Numbered from the stretch's first letter, positions 27,330 through 36,837 are shown. The stretch: 64,000 bases of DNA from Novosphingobium sp. PC22D (GCF_002556635.1 NZ_MWMO01000005.1:124001-188000), one strand, 5' to 3'. Notes: generated from the letters alone by a model not told the origin. Numbers and translations are program-made.

Positions 27330-28868
27330 ATGACAGCCAGCACACCGTCGGGAACCTTCGAAGCAGCGTTCACCCGGCTGACCGAGCCCGTCATCAACAT
27401 CTCGGACTTCATCTGGGGCGGCACCTGGCAGGGGAACGAGGTCCTGCCCTTCCCGCCGATGGTCTTCATCCTGCTGGGCATCGGCCTCTACATGATGGCG
27501 GGGCTCAGGCTCTATCCGATCCGCAAGCTCGGCTCGGCCTTCGCGGGACTGTTCAAGCGCGGGGACGGCGGCGGTTCGGCCGGAGAGATCTCGCCGTTCG
27601 CGGCGCTCTCCACGGCGCTGTCGGGGCAAGTCGGCACCGGCAACCTCGCCGGCGTCGCGACCGCGATCACGTTGGGCGGCCCCGGCGCGATCTTCTGGAT
27701 GTGGATCACCGCGCTGATCGGCATGGCGCTCGCCTTCGCCGAGGGCGCGCTCGCGGTGCGCTTCCGCGAGACCACGCCCGACGGACACGTGCGCGGCGGA
27801 CCGATGGCCTACATCACGCTCGGCCTCGGCCCGAAGTGGAAATGGCTTGCCGCGCTGTTCTGCCTCGGCACGCTGTTCTCGGCGCTCGTCACCGGCAACG
27901 GCATCCAGGCCAATTCCTTCGCCGATTCGGTGCAGGAGCTGACCGGGCTCGACGAATGGATCGGCGGCCTGATCGCGGCGATCGCCGTCTTCGTGGTCAT
28001 CATCGGCGGGATCAAGTCGATCGGCAACGTCGCCGAGAAGATCGTCCCGACCATGGCGGGGGCCTACATCCTGATGGCGCTGATCGCGCTGATCATCAAC
28101 ATTCAGGACATTCCCGAGACGTTCTCGCGCATCTTCACCGGCGCGTTCAACCCGCAGGCGGCGAGCGGGGGCTTCCTGGGCGCGGCGCTGATCATCGCGA
28201 TCCGCGCGGGTGTTTCGCGCGGCCTCTTCTCGAACGAGGCAGGCCAGGGCTCGACCCCGATCGCGCACGCCGTTGCGCAAAACCCCGATCCGGCCGCGCA
28301 GGGCCGCTTCGCAATGCTGGGCACCTTCATCGACACGATCGTGATCTGCACGATGACGGCGCTGGTGATCCTCACCGTCGAGGGCAACTTCACCCACGTC
28401 GACGCGGCTTTGGGCGCGAGCGAGGCGGTCAAGCATGCCTGGCAGTCCGACCTTGCCGGCTTCGCGATGACATCGGGCGCATTCGCCGCGGCCTTCCCCT
28501 TCGAACTCTTCGGCATTCCCATCGGCACGCTGGTCGCCTCGGTGGCGCTGCTGCTGTTCGTGTTCACCACGCTGCTCACCTGGAGCTACTACGGCGAGCG
28601 CGCGATCACCTTCCTATACGACATGGTGCCCGGCTCGAACCGCAAGGGCGAGCTGGTGCTGCACATGATCTGGCGCGTGCTGTGGTGCGTGGTGATCTTC
28701 ATCGGCTCGTTCGCGCCGCTCGGCTTCGTCTGGCGCCTGGGCGACATCTCGAACGCGGCGATGGCGCTGCCCAACCTGCTCGCGCTGCTCGCGCTCTCCG
28801 GCCTCGTCTTCGCCATGGCGCGCGGCGAGCCGGTGCGCGGCAAGGGCGAGATCGTCCCCGCCGAATAG
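27330..28868 (+). CDS. alanine/glycine:cation symporter (AGCS family)
   Basis: 512 residues with about 11 membrane helices. Family signatures include the ALSGQVGTGNLAGVATAITL segment and GLFSNEAGQGSTPIAHA. These carriers move small neutral amino acids with Na+ or H+. The N-terminal ~50 residues contain an amphipathic stretch before the first helix, as is usual. No regulatory site was recognised. Confidence 0.92.
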   Translation: MTASTPSGTFEAAFTRLTEPVINISDFIWGGTWQGNEVLPFPPMVFILLGIGLYMMAGLRLYPIRKLGSAFAGLFKRGDGGGSAGEISPFAALSTALSGQVGTGNLAGVATAITLGGPGAIFWMWITALIGMALAFAEGALAVRFRETTPDGHVRGGPMAYITLGLGPKWKWLAALFCLGTLFSALVTGNGIQANSFADSVQELTGLDEWIGGLIAAIAVFVVIIGGIKSIGNVAEKIVPTMAGAYILMALIALIINIQDIPETFSRIFTGAFNPQAASGGFLGAALIIAIRAGVSRGLFSNEAGQGSTPIAHAVAQNPDPAAQGRFAMLGTFIDTIVICTMTALVILTVEGNFTHVDAALGASEAVKHAWQSDLAGFAMTSGAFAAAFPFELFGIPIGTLVASVALLLFVFTTLLTWSYYGERAITFLYDMVPGSNRKGELVLHMIWRVLWCVVIFIGSFAPLGFVWRLGDISNAAMALPNLLALLALSGLVFAMARGEPVRGKGEIVPAE

Positions 28869-29022
28869 AAAGAGGACGGCCGCATTCGCGCGGTCCGGCT
28901 CTTCGCGGGGGCACACATGGGGACAAACCCGAGGCTATGGTCCTGCCAAATGGGCAATGTGGACTTGTCGGTCCTCAGTTCCTAGATTGGCGGTTCGAAA
29001 TCCAGAGGAATGCCGGTCCCCC

Positions 29023-30054
29023 ATGGCCACAAAGCCGCCTGCAAGCGACTTCCCCCGCGAATCCGTCCTGTTCCGCCTGCTGAGCGCGGTGATGGGCGAG
29101 CCGCGGGCGACATACGCTCTCACCACGCTCGAAATCGAACCGCAGCTATTCCGCGCGACGGAGCGGATCAACCGCGCCCACCTGGCGATGGCGCTCAACG
29201 CGGTGCTCTTCGTCGACCTGCTCGACCGCGTGCCAACCGCCGCCCGCTATGTCGGCCAGCAACGGCAGGCGGGCGAGAAGATCGTCTTCGACCACGGTGC
29301 GCTGCGCACCGTGGACAGCGAGTGCGGCGATCTCATGCCCGGCTACGGCGGCTTCGCCCGCTTCCTCGACCCGCTGGGCTACGACGTTCGCGGCGTCTAT
29401 CCGCTGCCCAATCTCAAGATGACCGGGCGCGCCTTCGTCCATCGCGACTTCCCCGAAGCGATCCCGCAGTTCTTCGTCAGCGAACTGCACCTCGACGATC
29501 TGCCCGGCCCCGCGCAGGTCGCCTGCATGCGTGTGTTCGGCAATTCGCGCGATCCGATCACCGTCACCGAGTGGAGCGCGCTCGACGCGCTGGTCCGCGA
29601 CGGCGAGGTGTTCATGACCGAGGCGATCACGATCCTCAAGGGCACCGTGCGCGCCTTCGGCCGCCAGCACCAGATGCCGGCGCTCGCCGATTACGAGACC
29701 TTGCTCCAGCACACGCCCGAAGGCGCCTGGATCGCGACCGAGGGCAACGTCTTCAACCACGCGACGACGCGCGTGCCAGACGTGATCCAGCTTGCGCACC
29801 GGCTCAAGGCGGCAGGCTATCCGATGAAGGCCACCGTCGAGGTCTCGCGCAACAACCGCGTGCGCCAGACCGCCTTCGTGGCCGACAAGGTGCGCCGCGA
29901 ATTCCGCACCCCCGACGGCTTCGTTGAGCGGATGGTACCCGGTTCTTTCTACGAGTTCATCAGCCGCGACATCGACCCCGCCAACGGCACGATCGACCTC
30001 ACGTTCGACAGCGGCAACGCCACCGGCATCTTCGCGGTCACGAGGGAGCAGTAA
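29023..30054 (+). CDS. DUF1338 / HglS-like non-heme iron protein in the arginine cluster
   Basis: 343 residues, predicted cytoplasmic. The family includes HglS (YdcJ), the Fe(II) 2-oxoadipate dioxygenase/decarboxylase of lysine catabolism. Candidate iron ligands, by analogy, are His91 (IVFDHGALRTV), His246 (GNVFNHATTR) and Glu311 (SFYEFISRD). The ATG at 29023 heads the AST operon; the stop TAA shares its last base with the astD ATG. A role on 2-oxoglutarate-like or 2-oxoadipate-like intermediates is inferred, since AST ends in glutamate. No lysine genes are adjacent. Being first and tightly coupled to astD argues for a dedicated role. Confidence 0.85.
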   Translation: MATKPPASDFPRESVLFRLLSAVMGEPRATYALTTLEIEPQLFRATERINRAHLAMALNAVLFVDLLDRVPTAARYVGQQRQAGEKIVFDHGALRTVDSECGDLMPGYGGFARFLDPLGYDVRGVYPLPNLKMTGRAFVHRDFPEAIPQFFVSELHLDDLPGPAQVACMRVFGNSRDPITVTEWSALDALVRDGEVFMTEAITILKGTVRAFGRQHQMPALADYETLLQHTPEGAWIATEGNVFNHATTRVPDVIQLAHRLKAAGYPMKATVEVSRNNRVRQTAFVADKVRREFRTPDGFVERMVPGSFYEFISRDIDPANGTIDLTFDSGNATGIFAVTREQ

Positions 30055-31469
30055 TGCCGTTGCAATCGATCGATCCGGCGACGGGCGCGGTCGTCTGGGA
30101 AGGTCCATCGCACGATGCGGCGGCTGTCGCGGCCGCGCTCGGCAAGGCCCGCGCGGCGTTCCCCGCCTGGGGCAGCCTGCCGCTCGCCGATCGCATCGCC
30201 CATGTCGAGGCCTTCCGCGCCGCGCTTGAGGCGCGCAAGGATGCCTTGGCCGAGACGATCTCGCGCGAGACCGGCAAGCCGCGCTGGGAGACGCTGGCCG
30301 AAGTCGGTTCGATGATCGGCAAGGTCGGCATCTCGATCAAGGCGCATGCCGAGCGCACCGGCGAGCGGCGGCAAGAGATGCCCTTCGGCGAAGCCGTGCT
30401 GCGACACCGTCCGCACGGCGTGATGGCGGTGCTGGGGCCGTTCAATTTCCCGGGCCACCTGCCCAACGGCCATATCGTCCCGGCCCTGCTCGCCGGCAAC
30501 ACGGTGGTCTTCAAGCCGTCCGAGATGACCCCCGCGACCGGCGAGGCGATGGCCGCATGCTGGGCCGAGGCGGGCCTGCCCGAAGGCGTGTTCAATCTCG
30601 TCCAGGGCGCGCGAGAGACCGGCGAGGCGCTGGTCGGCGGCGCGATCGACGGGCTGCTGTTCACCGGCTCCGCGGGCGCGGGCGCGCATTTCCGCCGCCT
30701 CTTCGCCGACCGGCCGCACGTGATCCTCGCGCTCGAGCTCGGTGGCAACAACCCGCTGATCGCCTGGGACGGCGACATCGCCGAAACCGCCGCGATCGTC
30801 GTCCAGTCGAGCTTCGTCACCACCGGGCAGCGCTGCTCGTGCGCGCGCCGCCTGATCGTGCCCGACACGGCCTGGGGCCGCGATCTCGTCGAGGCGGTCG
30901 ACGCGCTCTCGCGCCGGATCGTGATCGGTGCGTGGAACGACGATCCGCAACCTTATATCGGACCGCTGATCTCCGAGGCCGCCGCCGGTTCGGCCAAGGC
31001 CGCCGTCGACGGGATCGTCGCACGCGGCGCGAAGGCGTTGCGCGAGTTCAGGATTCTCGACTGCATGAGCCCGGCCTTCGTGCGCCCCGCGCTGCTCGAC
31101 GTGACCGGCATCGACGCACCCGACTCGGAAATCTTCGCGCCTGTCGCGCAAGTGACCCGCGTCGCCGACTTCGACGCCGCGATCGCCGCCGCCAACGATA
31201 CGCGCTTCGGCCTTTCCGCCGGACTCGTCACCGGCGACGACGGCCTGTGGGACAAGTTTCTCCTCGAATGCCGAGCGGGCGTGGTCAACCGCAACCGGCC
31301 GACCACCGGCGCGGCCGGCTCGATGCCGTTCGGCGGGCTCGGCGAGAGCGGCAACCACCGCCCCAGCGCCTATTACGCCGCCGACTACTGCGCCTATCCG
31401 GTCGCCAGCTTCGAGGCATCGAGCGCCGAGGGAAACTCCGGCGCGATCGCGGCGATGCTCAAGCCATGA
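30054..31469 (+). CDS. astD: N-succinylglutamate 5-semialdehyde dehydrogenase
   Basis: 471 residues of the aldehyde dehydrogenase superfamily; in the AST pathway it oxidises succinylglutamate semialdehyde with NAD. Visible are the cofactor region VLGPFNFPGHLPNGHIVPAL, LFTGSAGAGAHFRRLF, ALELGGNNPLIA, the catalytic cysteine in TTGQRCSCARRL, and the end SMPFGGLGESGNHRP. It overlaps neighbours on both sides (TAATG, ATGA). Placement between DUF1338 and an M20 hydrolase, with astA and astB downstream, supports the assignment. Confidence 0.93.
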   Translation: MPLQSIDPATGAVVWEGPSHDAAAVAAALGKARAAFPAWGSLPLADRIAHVEAFRAALEARKDALAETISRETGKPRWETLAEVGSMIGKVGISIKAHAERTGERRQEMPFGEAVLRHRPHGVMAVLGPFNFPGHLPNGHIVPALLAGNTVVFKPSEMTPATGEAMAACWAEAGLPEGVFNLVQGARETGEALVGGAIDGLLFTGSAGAGAHFRRLFADRPHVILALELGGNNPLIAWDGDIAETAAIVVQSSFVTTGQRCSCARRLIVPDTAWGRDLVEAVDALSRRIVIGAWNDDPQPYIGPLISEAAAGSAKAAVDGIVARGAKALREFRILDCMSPAFVRPALLDVTGIDAPDSEIFAPVAQVTRVADFDAAIAAANDTRFGLSAGLVTGDDGLWDKFLLECRAGVVNRNRPTTGAAGSMPFGGLGESGNHRPSAYYAADYCAYPVASFEASSAEGNSGAIAAMLKP

Positions 31470-32671
31470 GCGGGCTCAAGCCCGACGAGCGGAGTTTTCT
31501 CGAGACGGTGGAGCGCGCGCCGATCCTCGAACGCACGCTCGATTGGGCCGCGATCAATTCGGGCACGGGCCATATCGCCGGCGTTTCGGCCATGGCGCAG
31601 CACCTCGCCGATGCCTTCGCCGCGCTGCCTGGCGAGATCCGGCTGGTCGAACCTGCCCCCGTCGAGAAGATCGACGCGGCCGGGCAATCCTATGCGGTCG
31701 AGCATGGGCGCCACTTCGTGCTCTCGGTCCGCCCCGAGGCGGAGCGGCGCGTGATCCTGACCGGCCACATGGACACGGTTTACGCCAAGGACCATCCTTT
31801 CCAGACCTGCGACTGGCTCGATGACGACACGCTCCACGGTCCGGGCACCGCCGACATGAAGGGCGGGCTCTCGCTGATGCTCGCCGGCCTCGCCGCCTAT
31901 GAGCGTGCGGCCCCGACGCTTGGCTACGACGTGCTGATCAACTCGGACGAGGAGACCGGCTCGCTCTCGTCCTCGGCGCTGATTGCCGAACTGGCCGAGG
32001 GCAAGCTCGCCGCGCTCACCTATGAGCCGGCGCTGCCCGGCGGGATCATGGCGCGCGCGCGGCCCGGATCGGGCAATTTCGCCGCCGTGATCACCGGCAA
32101 ATCGGCCCACGCGGGACGCAATCCCGAAGACGGACGCAACGCCGTGGTCGCCGCCGCCGACCTCGCCCAGCGGCTCCACGCCGCGCGGCGCGACGGTCTG
32201 ACCGTCAATCCCGCCCGGATCGAGGGCGGCGCGCCCAACAACACCGTGCCGGACCTTGCCGTGCTGCACTTCAACATGCGCCCACGCGGCCCCGAAGACC
32301 TCGCGGCGGGACAGGCGATCATCGATGACACCGTCGCCGTCGTCGCCGCCGCGCACGACGTTGCGATCCACGTCCACGGCGGCTTCGCGCGCCCGCCCAA
32401 GCCTGTCGGCGAGGCCACCGGGCGGCTCTTCGCGCTCGTCAGCCGGGCCGCCGAGGACCTCGGCGACACGATGAGCTGGAAGGACACCGGCGGCGTGTGC
32501 GACGGCAACAACATCGCCGCGTGCGGCGTGCCGGTGATCGACACGATGGGCGCATGCGGCGGCGCGATCCATTCGCCCGACGAGTTCATGCTCGCCAGCA
32601 GCCTCGATACCCGCGCGAGGCTGACCGCGCTGGCGCTTTACCGCCTTGACCGATACGGTCTCGCCGCATGA
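31466..32671 (+). CDS. M20-family hydrolase of the arginine cluster, possible succinylglutamate desuccinylase substitute
   Basis: 401 residues with M20 metal-site motifs: LTGHMDTVY, GTADMKGGLSLM, SDEETGSLSS, and a dimerisation domain with KSAHAGRNPEDGRNA. No M14-type AstE gene is found in the cluster, so this hydrolase is the obvious candidate to release succinate from N-succinylglutamate, the last AST step. That is inference from context. It overlaps astD and astA by ATGA joints. Confidence 0.85.
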   Translation: MSGLKPDERSFLETVERAPILERTLDWAAINSGTGHIAGVSAMAQHLADAFAALPGEIRLVEPAPVEKIDAAGQSYAVEHGRHFVLSVRPEAERRVILTGHMDTVYAKDHPFQTCDWLDDDTLHGPGTADMKGGLSLMLAGLAAYERAAPTLGYDVLINSDEETGSLSSSALIAELAEGKLAALTYEPALPGGIMARARPGSGNFAAVITGKSAHAGRNPEDGRNAVVAAADLAQRLHAARRDGLTVNPARIEGGAPNNTVPDLAVLHFNMRPRGPEDLAAGQAIIDDTVAVVAAAHDVAIHVHGGFARPPKPVGEATGRLFALVSRAAEDLGDTMSWKDTGGVCDGNNIAACGVPVIDTMGACGGAIHSPDEFMLASSLDTRARLTALALYRLDRYGLAA

Positions 32672-33684
32672 CCTTCCTGCTGCGGACCGCCCGCGAATCC
32701 GATCTCGACGCGCTGTACCGCATGGCCAAGGGGACCGGCGGGGGCTTCACCAACCTGCCGCCGGACAAGCCGACGCTCGCGTCAAAGCTCGAGCGCGCGG
32801 CGAACGCCTTCGCGCGGCCAGACGACACCTTCGGCGACGACCTGTTCATCTTCATTCTCGAGAACACCGCCAACCGGCGCGTGGCGGGTACGTGCCAGAT
32901 CATGTCGCAGGTCGGCACGCAGTGGCCCTTCTATTCCTATCGCATCGGCCGGATCACCCAGCATTCGAAGGAGCTTGAACGCACCTTCCGCGCCGAGATG
33001 CTCACGCTGACCACCGATCTCGACGGGTCGAGCGAAGTCGGCGGGCTCTATCTCGACGCCAACGAGCGCTCGGCGGGCGTGGGCAAGCTGCTCGCGCGCA
33101 GCCGCTATATGTTCATCCGCAGCCATCGCGCGCGTTTCGCCGACCGCACGCTCGCCGAACTGCGCGGCGCGATCGACGACGCCGGCAACTCGCCGTTCTG
33201 GGACGGGCTGGCGGGCCGGTTCTTCGACATGAGCTTTCGCGACGCCGACGAATTCAACGCGCGCCACGGCAACCAGTTCATCGCCGATCTCATGCCCAAG
33301 CATCCGATCTACACCGCGCTCCTGTCCGACGGCGCGCGGCACGTCATGGGCCAGCCGCACTACTCGGGCCGCCCGGCGATGCGCATGCTCGAAAGCGAGG
33401 GCTTCGCCTTCACCGGCTACATCGACATTTTCGACGGCGGCCCCTCGATGATCGCCCAGACAGACCAGATTCGCACCATCCGCGAAGCCCGCGAAGCGCG
33501 TGTGGTCGCGCTGGGCGAGGAAGCGACCGGCGGCGACCACCTCGTCTCCACAGGGCGTCTTTCCGAGTTCCGCGCCTGCCTGGCGCATCTCACCGAGACC
33601 GACGACGGCGTTGTCGTGGATGCCGAGGCGGCGGGCCTGCTCAATATCGAGGCGGGCGATACGGTGAGCTACGCACCGGCCTGA
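32668..33684 (+). CDS. astA: arginine N-succinyltransferase
   Basis: 338 residues. It begins MTFLLRTARESDLDALYRMA and has the GNAT-like acyl-CoA site EVGGLYLDANERSAGVGKLL and the AstA-typical ADRTLAELRGAIDDAGNSPFWDGL and GRPAMRMLESEGF. It transfers succinyl from succinyl-CoA to arginine, opening the ammonia-yielding arginine route. It is the last gene of the tightly coupled four-gene run. The 360 bases after it separate it from astB. Confidence 0.95.
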   Translation: MTFLLRTARESDLDALYRMAKGTGGGFTNLPPDKPTLASKLERAANAFARPDDTFGDDLFIFILENTANRRVAGTCQIMSQVGTQWPFYSYRIGRITQHSKELERTFRAEMLTLTTDLDGSSEVGGLYLDANERSAGVGKLLARSRYMFIRSHRARFADRTLAELRGAIDDAGNSPFWDGLAGRFFDMSFRDADEFNARHGNQFIADLMPKHPIYTALLSDGARHVMGQPHYSGRPAMRMLESEGFAFTGYIDIFDGGPSMIAQTDQIRTIREAREARVVALGEEATGGDHLVSTGRLSEFRACLAHLTETDDGVVVDAEAAGLLNIEAGDTVSYAPA

Positions 33685-33760
33685 GCCGGGCGATCGCGCG
33701 ACACAAGCCGATGGGCCATCGGGCGATCAAAGCGCGAGAAACGGGTCCTTTCCCTGTCCG

Positions 33761-33782
33761 TACAGAACACGCTCGTTCTGTA
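33761..33782. promoter_or_regulatory. 8-bp inverted repeat between astA and astB
   Basis: TACAGAAC, a 6-nt spacer and GTTCTGTA form a perfect inverted repeat in the 362-base gap. No T-run follows, so an operator for a separately regulated astB seems likelier than a terminator. It is not the GTTC-N7-GTTC LexA pattern of alphaproteobacteria. The rest of 33685-34046 shows no gene. Confidence 0.4.
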
Positions 33783-34046
33783 GAGTTTAACGTCGCAATA
33801 CGGCGTCCATAGATACGATATTCGCACGCCAGTTGGCATTGATCCGCTTCGCGGCAGACGATCCGAATCCGGGTTTCGGCTTGCCTCGCCTTTCACGCGC
33901 AAGGCCCGGCGTGGGTCTCGGCGGGTCGTGGGCGATACGGGGGCGCGTCCGGTCACTTCCGTAAATGCACGGCGGGCTGCCTGAAGCACTCGGGGACCGC
34001 CGCCGCCAGGCTGGCGAGGTCGGCGCGCCTCGGCTAGACCGCTGCG

Positions 34047-35306
34047 ATGCTCAGCGAAATCAACTTCGACGGGATCGTCGGCCCCAGCCACAACTACGCC
34101 GGGCTCAGCCTCGGCAATCTCGCCTCGACGCGCAACATGGGCGCGGTCTCGCGCCCGCGCGACGCGGCGCTGCAGGGGCTCGCGAAGATGCGCGCCAATC
34201 TGGAACGCGGGTTGCCGCAAGGCTGGTTCATGCCGCTGCCGCGCCCCGACGCGCGCTGGCTGGCGGCGCTGGGCACCGACATGGCGCATGCCGATGCGCG
34301 GTTGCGCTATGGGGCAATGTCGGCCTCGAGCATGTGGGCGGCGAACGCGGCGACGGTGAGCCCCGCGCCGGACACCGCCGATGGCCTGTGCCACCTCACG
34401 GTCGCCAATCTCGTGACGATGCCTCACCGCAGTCACGAGTGGCCCGACACGCTCGCGCAAGTCCGGCTCGCTTTTGCCAACCGCGCCGCCTTCGCGGTCC
34501 ACGTGCCGGTGCCGCCGCCCTTCGGAGACGAGGGCGCGGCCAACCACATGCGGCTATGCGCGGGGCACGACGCGCCGGGCATCGAGGTCTTCGTCTACGG
34601 CGAGAGCGGCGGCCCCTTCCCCGCCCGCCAGCACCGTGTCGCGAGCGAGAGCGTCGCACGGCTTCACGGGCTCGATCCAGCGCGCACGGTCTTCGCGCAG
34701 CAGTCCGCAGAAGCGATCGCGGCGGGCGCGTTCCACAACGACGTCGTGGCCGTCGCCAACGAGCGCGTGCTCTTCGCGCACGAACTCGCCTTCGCCGACA
34801 AGGATGGGCTCTACGCGCAGCTTCGCGACAAGCTGCCCGAGATCGAGATCGTCGAGGTCCCGGACAGCGCAGTGCCGCTCGGCGATGCGATCACCTCGTA
34901 CTTGTTCAACGCCCAGCTCGTGAGCCTGCCCTCGGGCGAACAGGCGCTCGTCCTGCCCGGCGAGGCGCGAGAGACCTCCAGCGTCTGGTCGTGGCTGGAG
35001 GGGCATGTCGCGGGCAACGGACCGATCCGCCACCTCTTCGTCCACGATCTTCGCGAATCGATGGCGAACGGCGGCGGGCCCGCGTGCCTGCGGCTGCGCG
35101 TGGTCGCCGATCCGGCGACGGTCGATCCGCGCTTCCTGGCCAGCGAAGCCCGCATTGCGCAGGTCGAGGCGGTGGTCCGCGCCCACTGGCCCGAAGAAAT
35201 CGCGCCCGACGACTTGGCGCGCCCCGCGCTGTGGGCCGCAGCCAAAGCCGCGCGTGCAGCACTGTTGGCGACGCTTGGGCTTAGTGAACTGGAGGCGCTG
35301 GCTTAG
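34047..35306 (+). CDS. astB: N-succinylarginine dihydrolase
   Basis: 419 residues of the pentein fold; converts N2-succinylarginine to succinylornithine, CO2 and ammonia. Family marks include FDGIVGPSHNYAGLSLGN at the start, AANAATVSPAPDTADG, a catalytic His region GAFHNDVVAVAN, and the C-terminal MANGGGPACLRLRVV with the expected active-site Cys. ATG 34047 is used. astC (aminotransferase) and a classical astE are not in the window. Confidence 0.95.
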   Translation: MLSEINFDGIVGPSHNYAGLSLGNLASTRNMGAVSRPRDAALQGLAKMRANLERGLPQGWFMPLPRPDARWLAALGTDMAHADARLRYGAMSASSMWAANAATVSPAPDTADGLCHLTVANLVTMPHRSHEWPDTLAQVRLAFANRAAFAVHVPVPPPFGDEGAANHMRLCAGHDAPGIEVFVYGESGGPFPARQHRVASESVARLHGLDPARTVFAQQSAEAIAAGAFHNDVVAVANERVLFAHELAFADKDGLYAQLRDKLPEIEIVEVPDSAVPLGDAITSYLFNAQLVSLPSGEQALVLPGEARETSSVWSWLEGHVAGNGPIRHLFVHDLRESMANGGGPACLRLRVVADPATVDPRFLASEARIAQVEAVVRAHWPEEIAPDDLARPALWAAAKAARAALLATLGLSELEALA

Positions 35307-35368
35307 CGCTGTCGTGAGAGGTCACTTGGAAAGCCATCCACGGCTGCTATCGCACGAATACGGTTTGC

Positions 35369-35402
35369 AAGCGGACTTTCCGGACACGACGACGTTGCGG
35401 AC
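35369..35402. repeat. copy 1 of a dispersed 34-bp repeat
   Basis: This sequence starts AAGCGGAC and ends TTGCGGAC. It matches 50633-50666 at 31 of 34 positions. Both copies lie within about 65 bases after a gene's stop. Function is unknown; it may be a relic of a dispersed element. Confidence 0.6.
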
Positions 35403-35409
35403 ATTGCGC

Positions 35410-35706
35410 TTATCGATCCAAAGCTGGATCGCGGCCAGTCAACCCGGCTTTCAGCAGTCGTCGAAGAGTTGGCCAATAGGGTCGGCGGGGCTCGGTTGGC
35501 ATTCTTCCCGCTATCGCATCTCGAAAATCTAAGGGTCGAAATTCGAGAAATATACTTCGCTCATCATTGCTAACGAGAAGACCTCGTGACCAAGCGTTCG
35601 CATACCAAATCCATCGATCTGGGCAGCCTTCAAATGCGGTCGCGAGGATGGCAAGCCGACGGTTTCTCATCTCACGATCATATGACCATCCGTGTCCGCT
35701 CACCAC
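35410..35706 (-). CDS. small hypothetical protein (98 aa), uncertain
   Basis: A leftward frame in the 498-base gap between astB and the FAH gene encodes a Trp- and Arg-rich peptide (RWIWYANAWSRGLLVSND ... PRRPYWPTLRRLLKAGL). The composition looks more protein-like than the usual chance frame, and the gap is less GC-rich than its neighbours, making a 98-codon chance frame less likely. No family recognised and no strong ribosome site. Confidence 0.35.
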   Translation of the reverse strand: MVSGHGWSYDREMRNRRLAILATAFEGCPDRWIWYANAWSRGLLVSNDERSIFLEFRPLDFRDAIAGRMPTEPRRPYWPTLRRLLKAGLTGRDPALDR

Positions 35707-35804
35707 GACATTGGCGACGTTCTAGGCTCGCAAGGATTTCATCGAAAGCGGAAATTGGCAGGACTCATGCCAATCCCGCTCGTCCTGGTGCGAGCCGGCC
35801 CCGC

Positions 35805-36812
35805 TCAGACCTTCTCGACCACCTGTTCGATCGCGCCGAAGATCGAGTGGCCGTGGGCGTCGCACATTTCGATGCGGACGGTGTCGCCGGGGCGCATGAA
35901 TTCGGTGGTGGGCTTGCCGTCGTTGATGGTCTCGATCATGCGGATTTCGGCAATGCACGAGTAGCCCAGGCCCCCGTCCTTGACCGGGCGCCCCGGCGAG
36001 CCGTCGGCGTCCTTGTTGGAGACGGTGCCCGAGCCGATGATCGTGCCGGCGCACAGCGGGCGCGTCCTGGCCGCATGGGCGACCAGTTCGGCGAGCGAGA
36101 ACGTAGCATCGTTGCCCGCCTCGGCGCGGCCGAAGGCTTCGCCGTTGTAATCGACCTTGAGCGGCAGGTGGACCTTGGCGTCCTTCCAGGCCTCGCCCAG
36201 TTCCTCGGGCGTCACCGCCACGGGCGAAAAGGCCGTCGGCGGCTTCGACTGGAAGAAGCCGAAGCCCTTGGCGAGTTCGCCAGGGATGAGGTTGCGCAGC
36301 GAGACGTCGTTGGCGAGCAGGATCAGCTTGATGTGATCGAGCGCCTGCGACGCGCTGACACCCATCGGCACGTCGTCGGTGATCACCGCGATCTCGCCTT
36401 CCATGTCGCAGCCCCAGGCCTCGTCGCCGAGCGGGATCGGATCGCGCGGGGCGAGGAAGCCGTCCGAGCCGCCTTGGTACATCAGCGGGTCCGAATAGAA
36501 GCTTTCGGGCACTTCGGCGCCGCGCGCCTTGCGGACGAGTTCGACGTGATTGATGTAGGCGCTGCCGTCGGCCCACTGATACGCGCGCGGCAAAGGGGAG
36601 GCCGCGTCGTGCTCGTGGAAGCGCTCGCAGGGCACCGCCTGGTGCTCGACGTCGGTATAAAGCGCTTCGAGCATCGGCGCGCAGCGATCCCAGTCGTCTA
36701 GCGCGGCCTGAAGCGTCGGCGCGATGTTGTCGGCCGCGCAGTAGCGGGTCACGTCCTTGCTGACCACGACCAGCTTGCCGTCGCGGCCGTGCTTGAGGCT
36801 GGCGAGCTTCAT
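35805..36812 (-). CDS. fumarylacetoacetase-family hydrolase
   Basis: 335 residues. The C-terminal FAH fold is visible: GCDMEGEIAVITDDVPMG (metal-binding Asp/Glu), AKGFGFFQSKPPTAFSP and GTIIGSGTVSNKDADGSPG. In this operon the expected reaction is cleavage of fumarylacetoacetate to fumarate and acetoacetate, the last step of tyrosine breakdown. It is shorter than mammalian-type FAH (~420 residues), as common in alphaproteobacteria. ATG 36812. It lies 25 bases after the maleylacetoacetate isomerase gene. Confidence 0.88.
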   Translation of the reverse strand: MKLASLKHGRDGKLVVVSKDVTRYCAADNIAPTLQAALDDWDRCAPMLEALYTDVEHQAVPCERFHEHDAASPLPRAYQWADGSAYINHVELVRKARGAEVPESFYSDPLMYQGGSDGFLAPRDPIPLGDEAWGCDMEGEIAVITDDVPMGVSASQALDHIKLILLANDVSLRNLIPGELAKGFGFFQSKPPTAFSPVAVTPEELGEAWKDAKVHLPLKVDYNGEAFGRAEAGNDATFSLAELVAHAARTRPLCAGTIIGSGTVSNKDADGSPGRPVKDGGLGYSCIAEIRMIETINDGKPTTEFMRPGDTVRIEMCDAHGHSIFGAIEQVVEKV

Positions 36813-36837
36813 GCGGAAAATCCTCTCGTTGTCTAAG

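Noticed and set aside
28985..29010. tRNA-like T-arm sequence (GGTTCGAAATCC)
   Set aside because: The loop has one base too many, no T-stem or acceptor stem pairs around it, and no D- or anticodon arm is found upstream.
33765..33778. LexA/SOS box at the astA-astB inverted repeat
   Set aside because: GAAC and GTTC are 6 bases apart and inverted, whereas the alphaproteobacterial LexA site is a direct GTTC-N7-GTTC and the Gram-positive one has a 4-base gap.
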